Shown one piece after another: positions 54,421 through 64,000 of a DNA stretch of 64,000 nt. Origin of the DNA: Avena insularis (Eukaryota; Streptophyta; Magnoliopsida; Poales; Poaceae); NCBI GenBank assembly GCA_023614405.1, contig JAJUPC010000230.1, positions 1 to 64,000 on the forward strand, read 5' to 3'. The notes beneath the pieces were generated by a model. It worked only from the letters and a program-made list of their open reading frames with translations. It had not been told where the DNA came from and did not search any database. A program made the position numbers and the translations under genes. Each line of letters begins with the position of its first letter. The stretch's first letter is position 1.

Positions 54421-56643
54421 CTAGACGATACCCCGCGCGTTGCGGCGGGATATGTGTAAATAAAATAGTTGCACCCTATAAAAAAAACTACAAAACAAAT
54501 GACTTTGTAGACTGTGAGTAACTTTTGAAATTTATTACTCTCTTTGTCTCAAAATATGTCTCAGATTTGTCAAAAAATAAATAAATATAGACACTATTTA
54601 GTATATAGATTCATCTAAATTTTAAAAAATCTAAGACATCAATTTTGAGACAGAGGAAATACAAATAATCGTGGCAACCATCTAAAGCCCCATTACTCGA
54701 TTAAGATATCCAAATAAAAAACGGTGTCCTCATTATAAATAAGTGGCAATAAATACCTTTGGTAGTCACCATGTATCAATTTATGTAACCACTAAATGCA
54801 TACCTTTGTTATACTCGTGAACGTACAGAAAATGAGAAGAGACAGCAAGAGATTGCTCGAACATAATTTGGACCTGCAGGCTCAATCATACATGCATAAT
54901 GCACATCTTATGCAACGTGCACCATACTTCAGTAGAATCGACCAAAGCTCATGAAAACATAAGGAATTGTATCCCTGAGCATGTTTTCTGTATGATTGAT
55001 CTACCATTCAGTAGAAGAACACAGAAGGTACAAAATAATGCATCTAGAAACTAACGTCTCATCTTAATAAATACCGTTGAAGGTGTATATGGAAGACATA
55101 CTCACCTGAAAGAATGGCACCGGTGACAGAATATCATGAGCAATTATCTTCAGACATGAAAATGTGCATTTAGTCCAAGAGGCATATATATTGACATCCA
55201 GTGATCTAAAAGTATGTTCTGATATTAACTCACCATATGAAAATAACTCATGAAGGAAATGTAATTAGAAGGATAGCCTCCATGAGATGGAATGCGGCCA
55301 TATGTTTTTTTAAAGGGGAATGCGGCCATATGTAGCTTCAGCCTTGCGATCAAGTGTGTTACATGTAAGAGCAAAACAAAAGAGTTAAAATCAGATTATA
55401 TACTATCTAAATTAAAATGGGAGAACAAATCAAGCAGACATTTCCTAGTAGCCGGGAGCTGCGGTCCACAACGGTTTAGCTTGCGTATGAATATTCACTT
55501 CAGTCTACAGAATTAGTAGGGGAGAATTATCTATAAACTAAGGACATATTTTCAAGAGACTTGATTTCTGACGCTCTACAGTTTTATATGCAAGGAGAAG
55601 ATCAAGAAAAAGTGCACACGCAAAGGGGCTAAATCAAACCCCCTTACAATACTGGCTTACAGAGATCAACTCGTGGCTCTGCAGAACCAAATAGGTAAAG
55701 GGGAGATCTAAATATTAGAAAAAAAGCACGTACCTGTGGCCAGGCACTTGATGATCTTTCATTGGAACCGTTGCCGTCTGAAATCATCCTCGAGTTTCAT
55801 GGCCGGATCAGTGGAGAGCATGAGAATCCATACCAGAAAATAACTGCATGAATCTTAATCCTAATTTTGATTCAACAGACAACTCAATTGTTGTTCGGCG
55901 CCAACGGATCCTCACCACTCAAACCTAAAAAATCCTACCATATACACAAAAAATTATGTGAAAAATATATGGAAGGATAACTCACATACCTTGCCAGCGG
56001 ATTCATTCTTCTTGAAGTAAATACATTGAGAGGACTGCAGATCGATCTTCTCGCATGCATATTCCAACTTACCGCATTCAGAACTACCTAGAGGCACCAT
56101 GTTAGTAAGCTGTCGTGGATGCCTCATCCCAATTCACCTAATCCAACATGATGGTGGGAAAGATGTGCGGGCAGTACCAGCAGGCGGCGGGCGTTGACGG
56201 GGCTCAAATATTGACCTCCAGCACGTTGATCTCCAAGGGAAAAACCTGATTTCCTGGCTAATCCCCTCGAGCAGGCTAGCTATCTGTGGTGAAGACGACA
56301 TAAATACCAGAGGAGATCCGTTCCTTAAAAGAAGGAGAACATTACCATTCGTAACTCCTGCATTATTCGGTGGGGAATAAGAAGAGGAAGATCCGGTGGA
56401 GAAGTGAATAAAGGGATGTAAATCAATCGGTGGGCCCTAGGAGTAAATTGAGGAGATGATTGGCCGGCAACGCCACTGCCCAACCTCATTTTTATTTTGT
56501 ACTCGCTGGTGAAATATCGAAAGTAATCGTGGTAACGTGGCAGTGGGGATGGGTGATAGCCAATAGAAGAATTGGGGTGATGTGGCATGCTTGCATGTTG
56601 AGAGAAATAGGCTAGTGGGGGACTCCTATTTAGATATAAAAGA
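54421..56643 (-). mobile_element. non-autonomous Helitron
   Basis: The element is 2,223 bp in minus orientation. Its 5' end is TCTTTTATATCTAAATAGG (at 56643 reading left). Its 3' end is the hairpin CCCGCCGCAACGCGCGGG (about 54432-54449), then seven bases and CTAG at 54421-54424. It sits exactly between host A (54420) and T (56644), the Helitron rule. No Rep/helicase frame is present, so it would move only with help. It carries a Stowaway MITE (54538-54659). The rest of its cargo (54660-56640) has no domain I recognise, although scattered exon-like pieces cannot be excluded. Confidence 0.92.
54538..54659. mobile_element. Stowaway MITE within the Helitron
   Basis: The element is 122 bp, from CTCTCTTTGTCTCAAAATAT to ATTTTGAGACAGAGGAAA, with TA on both sides. 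Confidence 0.88.
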
Positions 56644-57181
56644 TTACGCTGATTGCATTGATGGTTATGAAAAGGGAATCAGAAACCCATCTCCGCAACG
56701 AACCAAATCTCATGTTAACACTTTCCATTTCTTACCAGCGAGGGGAATTCTTTTTCAGTTACCAGTGGCATGTCGTCGATGATGCAACGCTGAATGTAGC
56801 GATTTCATCGTATTGTCACTCCATTCATCGAACGACATGTGGCGTGTGTATATATCATCACGAGAAGAGGTTTAGCGTGCGGCTCAGTCCGATTATTGGT
56901 GTGCCGCTACCGGAAATCAAGCATAGCTTTCGTGTGGCTAGAGGAATTTATTTTGTCCGATGCTCGTTGGCGTTCAAAGCCTAGGTCGGATGCCACGTGT
57001 GTCCGGAGGCAATGCATGCATCCAAAATACACGCGTGCGAGTGCGTGCATATGTTATTTCGATACACCACATTTCTAAAAGAGTCATGGTCCGCTCGTAC
57101 TCTTCTACATATAGAATTACGCTAGCCAAATGATTGCATCGACGATTACAAAAAGGGAATCAGAAACCCATCTTCGCGGCG
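56644..57181 (+). repeat. duplicated segment: copy 1 right part and copy 2 (empty Helitron site)
   Basis: 56644-56700 continues copy 1 after the Helitron. Copy 2 is 56858-57181, uninterrupted. At 57116/57117 it reads ATAGAA then TTACGCT, where copy 1 has the Helitron between A and T. Both copies go on to GGGAATCAGAAACCCATCT. Confidence 0.92.
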
Positions 57182-58820
57182 AACACTTAACTACATCCCC
57201 GTCATGAACACTTAATCATAATATGGAGTAGGAGTATTTATTTTCTAAGGAGCACTTAATTTATACATTGGCATTGTTAAGGTAAATTATCAACTCCAAA
57301 GATCTGAGGTGTTATTCAAAAAAAAAGGTAAATTATCAACTCACCACCTGGTGCCCCTAGCAAATACGGTGCCCATTTCTTTTCACAGCTGTTTTGTTCC
57401 TATTTCTTTTTTTTCCCCTCTCAGCACTCAGCAGCAGTGACCCAAACTTTAATGCTTCCCCCTTCCACTCTTGTCCCCTTCTTCTCCCTCCTCCCAATCC
57501 ACCCCCGACATTGCTGCCCCGGAGCCGGCGCCGCGCCAGCCTACCACCCCCATGTCCACGCCGCCGACGCGGCACGGCTAGTCACTGACCGAGGACGAAT
57601 CAGAGTCGGCGGAGGCCGCGGGAGCAAGGCGGGGCCGCGGGGGGATAGTGACAGTGCGGTACCGACACCAGTCAGTACAGTACTGTTCCAAGAACCCTAG
57701 CGGAGGTGGCCGGCCGCTCGCCAGGGGTTTCTCGCCTTCCGTTGCTTGCTCGAGAGGTTTGTTTCAACCACGCCCGTCTCCGTCTCCTCCTCTATTCTCC
57801 TGCCTGGCTCGCATTGGAGCTGATGCAGGTGTCTCATGGTGTGTCACAGTGTTGGCTGTTCTTGGATCCTATTTTTTGTGATCCAATGCGCGGTTGCAGT
57901 GGCTTCGAGATTGGTTTGATCTGATTCGGTTCGACTGGATTCCTTCCCGGTGTAGCCAGGAAGGAAGCGGCTCCACACAAACTCGGATCGAATCTTTTCC
58001 GACGAAGGGTAAAGGGAAAGTTCTGATTTGATTTGACAGGGATTTTTTAGTCTCCCTCCAGCAAATGCGCGATTTGTTTCCTCCTAGTATATCCTAGCAA
58101 TACGCGTTGCTCTTTATCCGACTGGTTTGTTGATTGGTTGATGCTGGGACTGGGAGCAGTGTTCGTCTTGGGAGGGGGCAGGTAGTCGGAGAGCGAGTGA
58201 TTTCCCCATCAATGCCTTTCTCCTTTAATTCGCTCCACATGGAACTTGCGGCTCATGTTCTTCCCATTTCCCCCCACCGCTTTCGATACTATTTCTCATG
58301 GATAATGATTGCTTTCTGCTCTGTAGACCGGCTTATTATTGCTGTATTTATGTTGTCCTCATCTGTTAATGTAGACGCAGCTTTCCTCCCGTTGCCAACG
58401 AAACTATGCCATGTTCTGACATTAATCTCAGCAGCTTGTCTCTTGCTCTCTTCAGTTGAAATGTATGACGTGTTCTGATAGTAACCTCAGCATGTCTTGT
58501 TTGATGTGTTCAATTCAATGACGCGTACGCCATGTTCCGAAATTAATCTCAGCTTTACTCTGTCTCTGTTCAATGAAGCGTATGCCATGTTCTCATATTA
58601 ACCTCAGCTTGTCCTATTTGATGTGTTCAATGAAGTGTGTGTCATGTTCTGATATTAACTTCGTTTTGTCTTTCTTGCTGTGCATTCAGTGATGTCCATG
58701 CCATGTTCTGATATTAATCTCAGTTTGTCTTTCTTGTTGCGTTCAGTGAATTGCTTACATTGCAAGCTAACATCGATTTACTGATCCCGGTGTAGGGCTG
58801 TAGGCTGCTCACAAATAAAG
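57182..58820 (+). other. promoter, 5' UTR and 5' intron region of the receptor-like kinase gene
   Basis: 57400-57850 is C/T- and GC-rich and is probably the transcribed leader. An acceptor (CCGGTGTAG at about 58788-58796) precedes the coding exon by ~24 bases, so a 5' UTR intron is likely. The first exon and its donor could not be fixed. A minisatellite lies inside (58408-58750). Confidence 0.55.
58408..58750 (+). repeat. ~58-bp minisatellite in the 5' UTR intron
   Basis: About six diverged copies occur of a unit resembling GCCATGTTCTGATATTAATC, then CTCAG, TTGTCTTTCTTG and GTGTTCAATGAAG. The copies begin near 58408, 58469, 58530, 58584, 58641 and 58699. Confidence 0.88.
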
Positions 58821-61800
58821 ATGCCGACAGGCGAGAGCCTTCGTGCGGAGCTATCGACCAAGACGCCGCCGTTTGGTCTGAGGTTGTGGATAGTGATTGG
58901 CATCAGTATCTGGGTGGTAATCTTCTGCATACTAGGTTTCATGTGCTTCTGGTCCATATATCGGAGGAAGCCAAAGAGATCTTCTGATAATATTCCAGTA
59001 TCACAAATCCCGGACGTATCAAAGGAGATCGCGGTGGACGAAGTACGCCAACATGCTGTTGTTGAAAGCTACCAAGTGCAGGAAAGCCATGCACTGACGG
59101 TGCACGAGAAGCCTCATGATAAAGATTCTGGGAAAATGCTGGGACACTTGGTTAGGACAAAATCAAGTGACGCTGATAATTTGAGCCAATGCAGCTCGGC
59201 CTACCACTGTGATAGGGCTGGTAGCTCGTATTCTGGTGACGAAGGAAGCTCGGGCAATGCTAGGAGGCAATATTCTCAGTATGCAATGGTCTCCGCATCT
59301 CCCCTGGTTGGTCTCCCAGAATTTTCCCACCTGGGTTGGGGCCATTGGTTTACTCTGAGGGATTTGGAGCATTCAACAAATCGATTTTCTAAGGAGAATA
59401 TCATTGGAGAGGGTGGATATGGGGTAGTTTACCGTGGTCGACTCATTAATGGGACTGATGTTGCTATAAAAAAGCTTCTGAATAACATGTAAGGAACTTT
59501 TAAATTAGATTTGATCTTGGAAGTACACCACTTTCTTTACAAATCTTGAAATAGTATGCTATACTTTGTGTGATGTCATCATATTGGTTGTGTTTTAACA
59601 TGTGACTGCAGGGGCCAGGCAGAAAAGGAGTTCAGGGTTGAAGTTGAGGCTATTGGCCACGTCAGACATAAAAATCTTGTCCGGCTGCTTGGATATTGCG
59701 TCGAGGGAATCCACAGGTCAGTCATCTGCACCAATGGATGGCTATTTATGTTTGTGCTATAATAGTTATTTACATGGGATAGATACCGATTTATTACACT
59801 TGCACACTAGAGTCACTCGGTGATAAATTCTTCACAACAAAATATGCACTTTCTGTCCTTTCATTTTTTTTCTTTGAGAAATTTCTCAGACATTGTAGCT
59901 TGACTCAACTCCATAATAATGCATGTGCCAAAAGATACTCATTGTACATATGGAAGTCAATCCTTGTGCAGACATGTCTTCTGCACAGCATCTGCTTGTT
60001 CATAAATTGTACCAATCAGAGATCAACTATTATTAAGAAAAAATGTAATGCACAATGACTTGCAGCCAAACCCTCTGCAGGGCATTCTCCTGATTTGTTC
60101 AATTTTGCTCTTGGTTCAGTGCCTTGTATGAACATTATGGCGAAGTTTGTAATCTTCAGCAATATTATAATATTCGAAGTATAGTTCATAATTGACAGCC
60201 CTATTCAACTCTTAATTGTTATTAAACTATTGCTCATTAAAGACATAATTATCTTTAAATATCTGGACCATTATCTGTTTTGGGCTAGAAACGCAAAGCA
60301 AAAGTACTTCCTGGCTCGGAAGTTCCCTCTTGTTCATTGGTCACGGCAACACATTCTTCTTTCCTGCTTAGAAAGGCCATAATGGCACCTCAACGCCACC
60401 TCTCTTAACAGAGTGTGATACTGGTAAGGTTGTGAAACCTTTTCCAAGTTCCAACTAGCATTGTTGAACTTGGGAAATGTGTGGACAATACTACTCAAAC
60501 AGAATCCTTTGATAGAAAAAGAGCTCCATAATTTCAGAAGTATTTAAGTTGCCCAAGATTATCTAACATAATATGGTCAATGGTGGCATGACCAGAGGAC
60601 TGTATATAGATATGTGGAAAATGCAATTTGGATCAGAAACATACTTCATTGGAGACCAACCAAAATACACATAATACTAGATGAGCACATCTACTGTAGG
60701 TATAGCCGCATAGGCGTGCACATGTGTCATCACAGTCAGGCGTTTCCTCCATAATACTAGGGTGACAAACTGTTGTACTAAACAGACCCATGACCACAAT
60801 TCAGGTTGCCACCATTCACCTAACCTAGTAACCTGTCATGGCTAGCTCGGTATGGTTTTACAGAAAATCAAGCAATAGGGCTTGGGATTAGTCAAGGTTA
60901 CTTAAATATCCATCAAGATAGGAAGTTGCCTTTTTTCGAGAAGGAAACAAAGCCCCTAGCATCTATTACCTAATAATTAGGTCCCTGGTGTCTTACTCAA
61001 GCATGCTTGACAATTTTACAGGGAACCCACTATACGCATATGTTAGAAATACAATTTTGAGTTTTTGAATTTTTATTTCGGAGACGTAATTAGGAACTGA
61101 GCTTAGCTCAGTTGGTGGAAGGATTTGGTTCTCTTGCACTTGCATACGGGTGTCTGTTCTTTTTAGTTAATTTGATATGTAGTTCCTCTTCTCTTTGGTA
61201 TCCATCATTGTTTCTGAGCCATCTCGTTGAAGAAGCAGATAAAATTGTTGAACAATTTAGAATTTCCCTTTCAACAGAACATCCATCAAATTTATGGTAG
61301 CGGACTGAGAATTGCTTGTGTAATTGACAACAATATATTTCTGCATTCCGCTTCATGATAAAGTGAACATACCGGCACCAAGCCCCTTGTTTTACTACAA
61401 ATGGAAAATCCACTAATGATTTATGCTTTCACCATCATGATTCAACTCTGTGTTAACACTTGTATGGTGGATGTAAATCATGTAAATCTATCTACTTATG
61501 CATCGTTTGGTGTTATGATTTATTTCATCCTCCATCCTATTGTTGAGCTTATATTTTTGTTCCAGGATGCTTGTGTATGAGTATGTGAATAACGGAAATT
61601 TAGAACAGTGGATTCACGGTGCCATGCGGCAACACGGCGTCCTTACTTGGGAAGCTCGAATGAAAATAGTTCTTGGGATTGCTAAGGCGTAAGAATCAAA
61701 CCATTCATCTCTCTTCCCCTTTTGTTTATGCATAGTTTTAGTTGGATAAGACAATTTTCTGAAACTAAATGATATACAGGCTTGCTTATCTACATGAAGC

Positions 61801-62823
61801 CATAGAACCAAAAGTCGTGCATCGTGATATCAAATCAAGCAATATCCTGATTGATGAGGATTTCAATGGAAAGCTTTCTGATTTTGGATTGGCCAAGCTG
61901 TTGGGTGCAGGGAAGAGCCATATCACAACCCGAGTTATGGGAACTTTTGGGTATGTTATTGCTATTTTATATTTGTAGTCCCTGTATGATACCATATACA
62001 GTAGGGGATTTGAAATGTTATTCTTATGGGAGCACTGAACTGTCGTTCTTCCGTTATTTCAGGTACGTGGCCCCTGAATATGCCAACACAGGTCTGTTAA
62101 ACGAGAAGAGCGATGTCTACAGTTTTGGTGTGCTGCTGCTGGAAGCAGTGACTGGGAGGGATCCTGTCGATTACGGTCGGCCAGCTAATGAGGTGAGCAA
62201 TATATTCTACTATTCAAGTCCATACAACTGGCCATTTGTAATTTGTTTCACAGTAAAGTAGTATCTGCTACCAGAGACGATTTATTTTTCAACTGTATGG
62301 ATATCTCATAACGTTCATTTAAACCTAGTTTAGCTCTGTTACTTGTGCCCATGTAGGCAGCTGTGAATGCTAATTAACGATGACATGGACACAGGTACAT
62401 CTAGTGGAGTGGCTCAAAATGATGGTTGGCACGAGAAGAGCCGAGGAGGTGGTGGACCGTGACATGGAGGTGAAACCTACCATCCGGGCTCTCAAGCGCG
62501 CCCTCCTAGTGGCGCTGAGGTGCGTAGACCCAGATTCTGAGAAGAGACCCTCGATGGGTCACGTTGTTCGGATGCTCGAGGCAGAAGACGTCCCCTCGCG
62601 GGAGGTTGGTTCCCACTCACCCACCACTCCTCAAACACTGTCATAGTGTAAATATTCTCCCATTTCCTGACTATATATCTGAATCTTTTTTTCTGGCCTT
62701 ACATTTCAGGACCGGAGGAGCCGGAGGGGCCACACGGGCAACGCGGACACCGAGTCCAAGGCGAGCTCGAGCGAGTTCGAGGTCAGCGGCGACTCAGGCC
62801 CGTCGACGAGATTCCAGCCCTGA
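58821..62823 (+). CDS. receptor-like Ser/Thr protein kinase, single membrane span (At2g42960/At5g18500-like)
   Basis: The seven exons are 58821-59488, 59612-59716, 61566-61688, 61780-61950, 62063-62192, 62395-62604 and 62710-62823. All phases join to 506 residues. The short N terminus outside the membrane has no ligand-binding domain. A hydrophobic span (about 21-46, [19 protein letters not shown]) is followed by RRK and a ~130-residue Ser-rich linker. The kinase domain has the Gly loop 196-201 (GEGGYG), Lys217 (AIKK), HRD 313-315 ([10 protein letters not shown]), DFG 333-335 and APEY, so it should be active. The tail is Ser/Glu-rich. Family members sit in the plasma membrane and signal in growth or stress. 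The start is the first ATG of the exon, 24 bases after a good acceptor. Intron 2 is long (1.85 kb). Intact. Confidence 0.95.
61085..61160 (+). repeat. tRNA-like box A, possible SINE remnant in kinase intron 2
   Basis: GAGCTTAGCTCAGTTGGTGG (61100-61119) matches a tRNA/SINE A box (TAGCTCAGTTGG). A weak B box may be GGTTCTCTTGC at 61127. No clover-leaf, tail or target duplication is seen. Confidence 0.4.
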
Positions 62824-63502
62824 GAAGGACGTGTTCCGAGGGCGGCCAAGAACTCGGTTCCGGGCCTTCCGTCCGAGGGTAGAGATTAGCAGCAAGATGA
62901 TGAGCATTTCTGTAGGGCATTGCGCTTCATTTTGTACTGTAGGCGGTAGAGAGCAGTGCTGAATGATCATCCCATGAGAATTTCTAGTACTAGTAGTTTC
63001 CGTTGGGCTTTCTGCTGCTCCGGCGGCAGCATGTACAGATTGTTTTTCCATTCTTTTTTCTTGTCTACTAGGATCTCTTGAACAAATAAACGTATTAGTA
63101 TTATTTAAGGTTGTTATTACTCATTTGTTTGGTATTGTTTTCGTGACGATCGATCAGGCTGGAATGGTGAACTCGATTTTACTGAAAAACAGGTGATTCT
63201 GGCCCATGCATTCCAGTCACTTGCTCCAGCAAAAAAAAAGATCATATTCAGTTTCCATGGAAACGTGAAGGAACCTCTCTAGCAGACATAGTAAAAGTGT
63301 GGACCAGAAAACGTGTTCCCGGGTTTCTCGTGTTTTTTTTAGGCCGTACGCGAGGGGCGGAATAAAAACCACAAACCCAAACCGAAAAAGGAAATATCCA
63401 ATTTAGATTCCGCCCGTCGCTGTTGTCTTCGTGTACAAATAGGAGGCGCCAACGCGTTCATCCCCATCCATCCCCTCCCTCTCCAATCTCCACCGTGTCG
63501 CC
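62824..63502. other. 3' flank of the kinase gene and spacer
   Basis: The 3' UTR probably runs to about 63100 (AATAAA at about 63086). 63120-63400 shows nothing. A CT-rich leader-like stretch precedes the ATG at 63503. Confidence 0.6.
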
Positions 63503-63748
63503 ATGGAGGTGTCCTCGCTGAACTTCTACGAGGCGGTGATGTCCGCGTACTTCGACATCGTTCGCGCCGCCGGCCGCGACGGTGCCCTATGGATGGCGCA
63601 TCAGCTATGCGGGGGTGCCGGTGGCTCCGCTCGAAGGAGGAGGAGGAGGTTCTGTCTGACGACGAGGAGGAAGCCGGTGGCTCGGAGGAGGAGGAGGACG
63701 GCTCGGAGGACAGCGGCAGCAGAATTGAAATTGTTGACTAGTGGTTGA
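63503..63748 (+). CDS. possible short protein, real frame unclear
   Basis: An ATG in a good context (GTCGCCATGG) opens an 81-residue frame starting MEVSSLNFYEAVMSAYFDIV, then AAGRDGALWMAHQLCGG, and turning into an Arg run. In the next frame the same GAG-rich DNA reads as an acidic tail (LRSKEEEEVLSDDEEEAGG, then EDGSEDSG and IVD stop near 63740), which looks more protein-like. A one-base shift near 63610-63625 would join the Leu/Tyr-rich start to the acidic tail. It may be a frameshifted fragment or a short real gene. I do not recognise a family. Confidence 0.45.
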   Translation: MEVSSLNFYEAVMSAYFDIVRAAGRDGALWMAHQLCGGAGGSARRRRRRFCLTTRRKPVARRRRRTARRTAAAELKLLTSG

Positions 63749-64000
63749 ATCAATAAACTCGTGGTTAAATCAATGAACTGCAACTATGTTTCCGCCTCGA
63801 GTTAGATCTCCGTCCCAGATCAATTTCTGTCACAGTGAGGGTTGGGAACGTGACCGTCGAGTGGCGAAGGCCTTGTCGGCGGGCGGAGTTTGTTCTTGGG
63901 GCTGAGTCGGCAATGGCGGCGGCGGAAGGAAGGAGAGCATGAAACTTCCGTCCCGCCAAGCATCCCGTGGTTCCCAGGTCGGCTCCGGGTCGGGCTCGAA
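63749..64000. other. right window edge, no gene recognised
   Basis: GC-rich towards the edge. The minus-strand frame at 63765-63959 may be the start of something outside the window but has no motif. Confidence 0.3.

Noticed and set aside
61100..61175. tRNA gene
   Set aside because: Only the A box fits. No acceptor stem, anticodon arm or proper B box can be formed.

Overview
The window is plant nuclear DNA, most likely from a Pooideae grass of the wheat/barley/oat type. The signs are a copia element with the long-terminal-repeat start typical of the BARE-1/Angela/WIS lineage, about fifteen Stowaway-type MITEs, GC-rich first exons, introns with GT-AG borders, and several layers of nested transposons. 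No prokaryotic feature, CRISPR array, rRNA or convincing tRNA gene was seen. The species assignment is an inference.

Layout. 1-6950 is a decayed copia element that runs off the left edge. It sits inside a LINE (6951-9159), which also carries a Ds-like hAT element with a perfect 8-bp target duplication. The LINE poly-A abuts a 6.3-kb Mutator-like element (MULE, 9160-15423) with ~200-bp inverted ends and a spliced transposase on the minus strand. 15.9-19.1 kb holds PIF/Harbinger-type remnants and a Stowaway MITE. 19.5-22.2 kb and 29.05-31.9 kb are two copies of one duplicated gene for an RGG-box (Stm1/HABP4-type) RNA-binding protein. The second copy is intact (six exons, 369 aa). The first is frameshifted and lacks its last exon, being cut off by a gypsy fragment (22.3-27.3 kb). 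32.5-37.0 kb is an intact nine-exon minus-strand gene for a cytoplasmic receptor-like kinase (917 aa) with an unusual in-frame 96-bp repeat array. A decayed partial copy of it lies at 42.15-43.74 kb. 44.2-46.5 kb is an F-box/LRR/FBD gene with two frame breaks. 49.3-50.0 kb is a small two-exon gene for a probable organelle-targeted membrane protein. 53-57.2 kb contains a foldback element with a 9-bp target duplication and a non-autonomous Helitron whose empty site survives next door. 58.8-62.8 kb is an intact seven-exon gene for a transmembrane receptor-like kinase (506 aa). The right edge has a short possible gene.

The genes share no obvious pathway: an RNA-binding protein, two kinases, an F-box protein and an organelle protein, each in its own transcription unit and separated by transposons. 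The most informative content is structural. Three transposon insertions can be checked against a neighbouring empty site or a restored flanking reading frame, and a third kind of evidence comes from duplicated target sites. No clearly new biological system was found. The oddest coding feature is the expanding Ser/Glu-rich repeat between the N-terminal domain and the kinase domain of the 32.5-37.0 kb gene, which is also present in its pseudogene copy.
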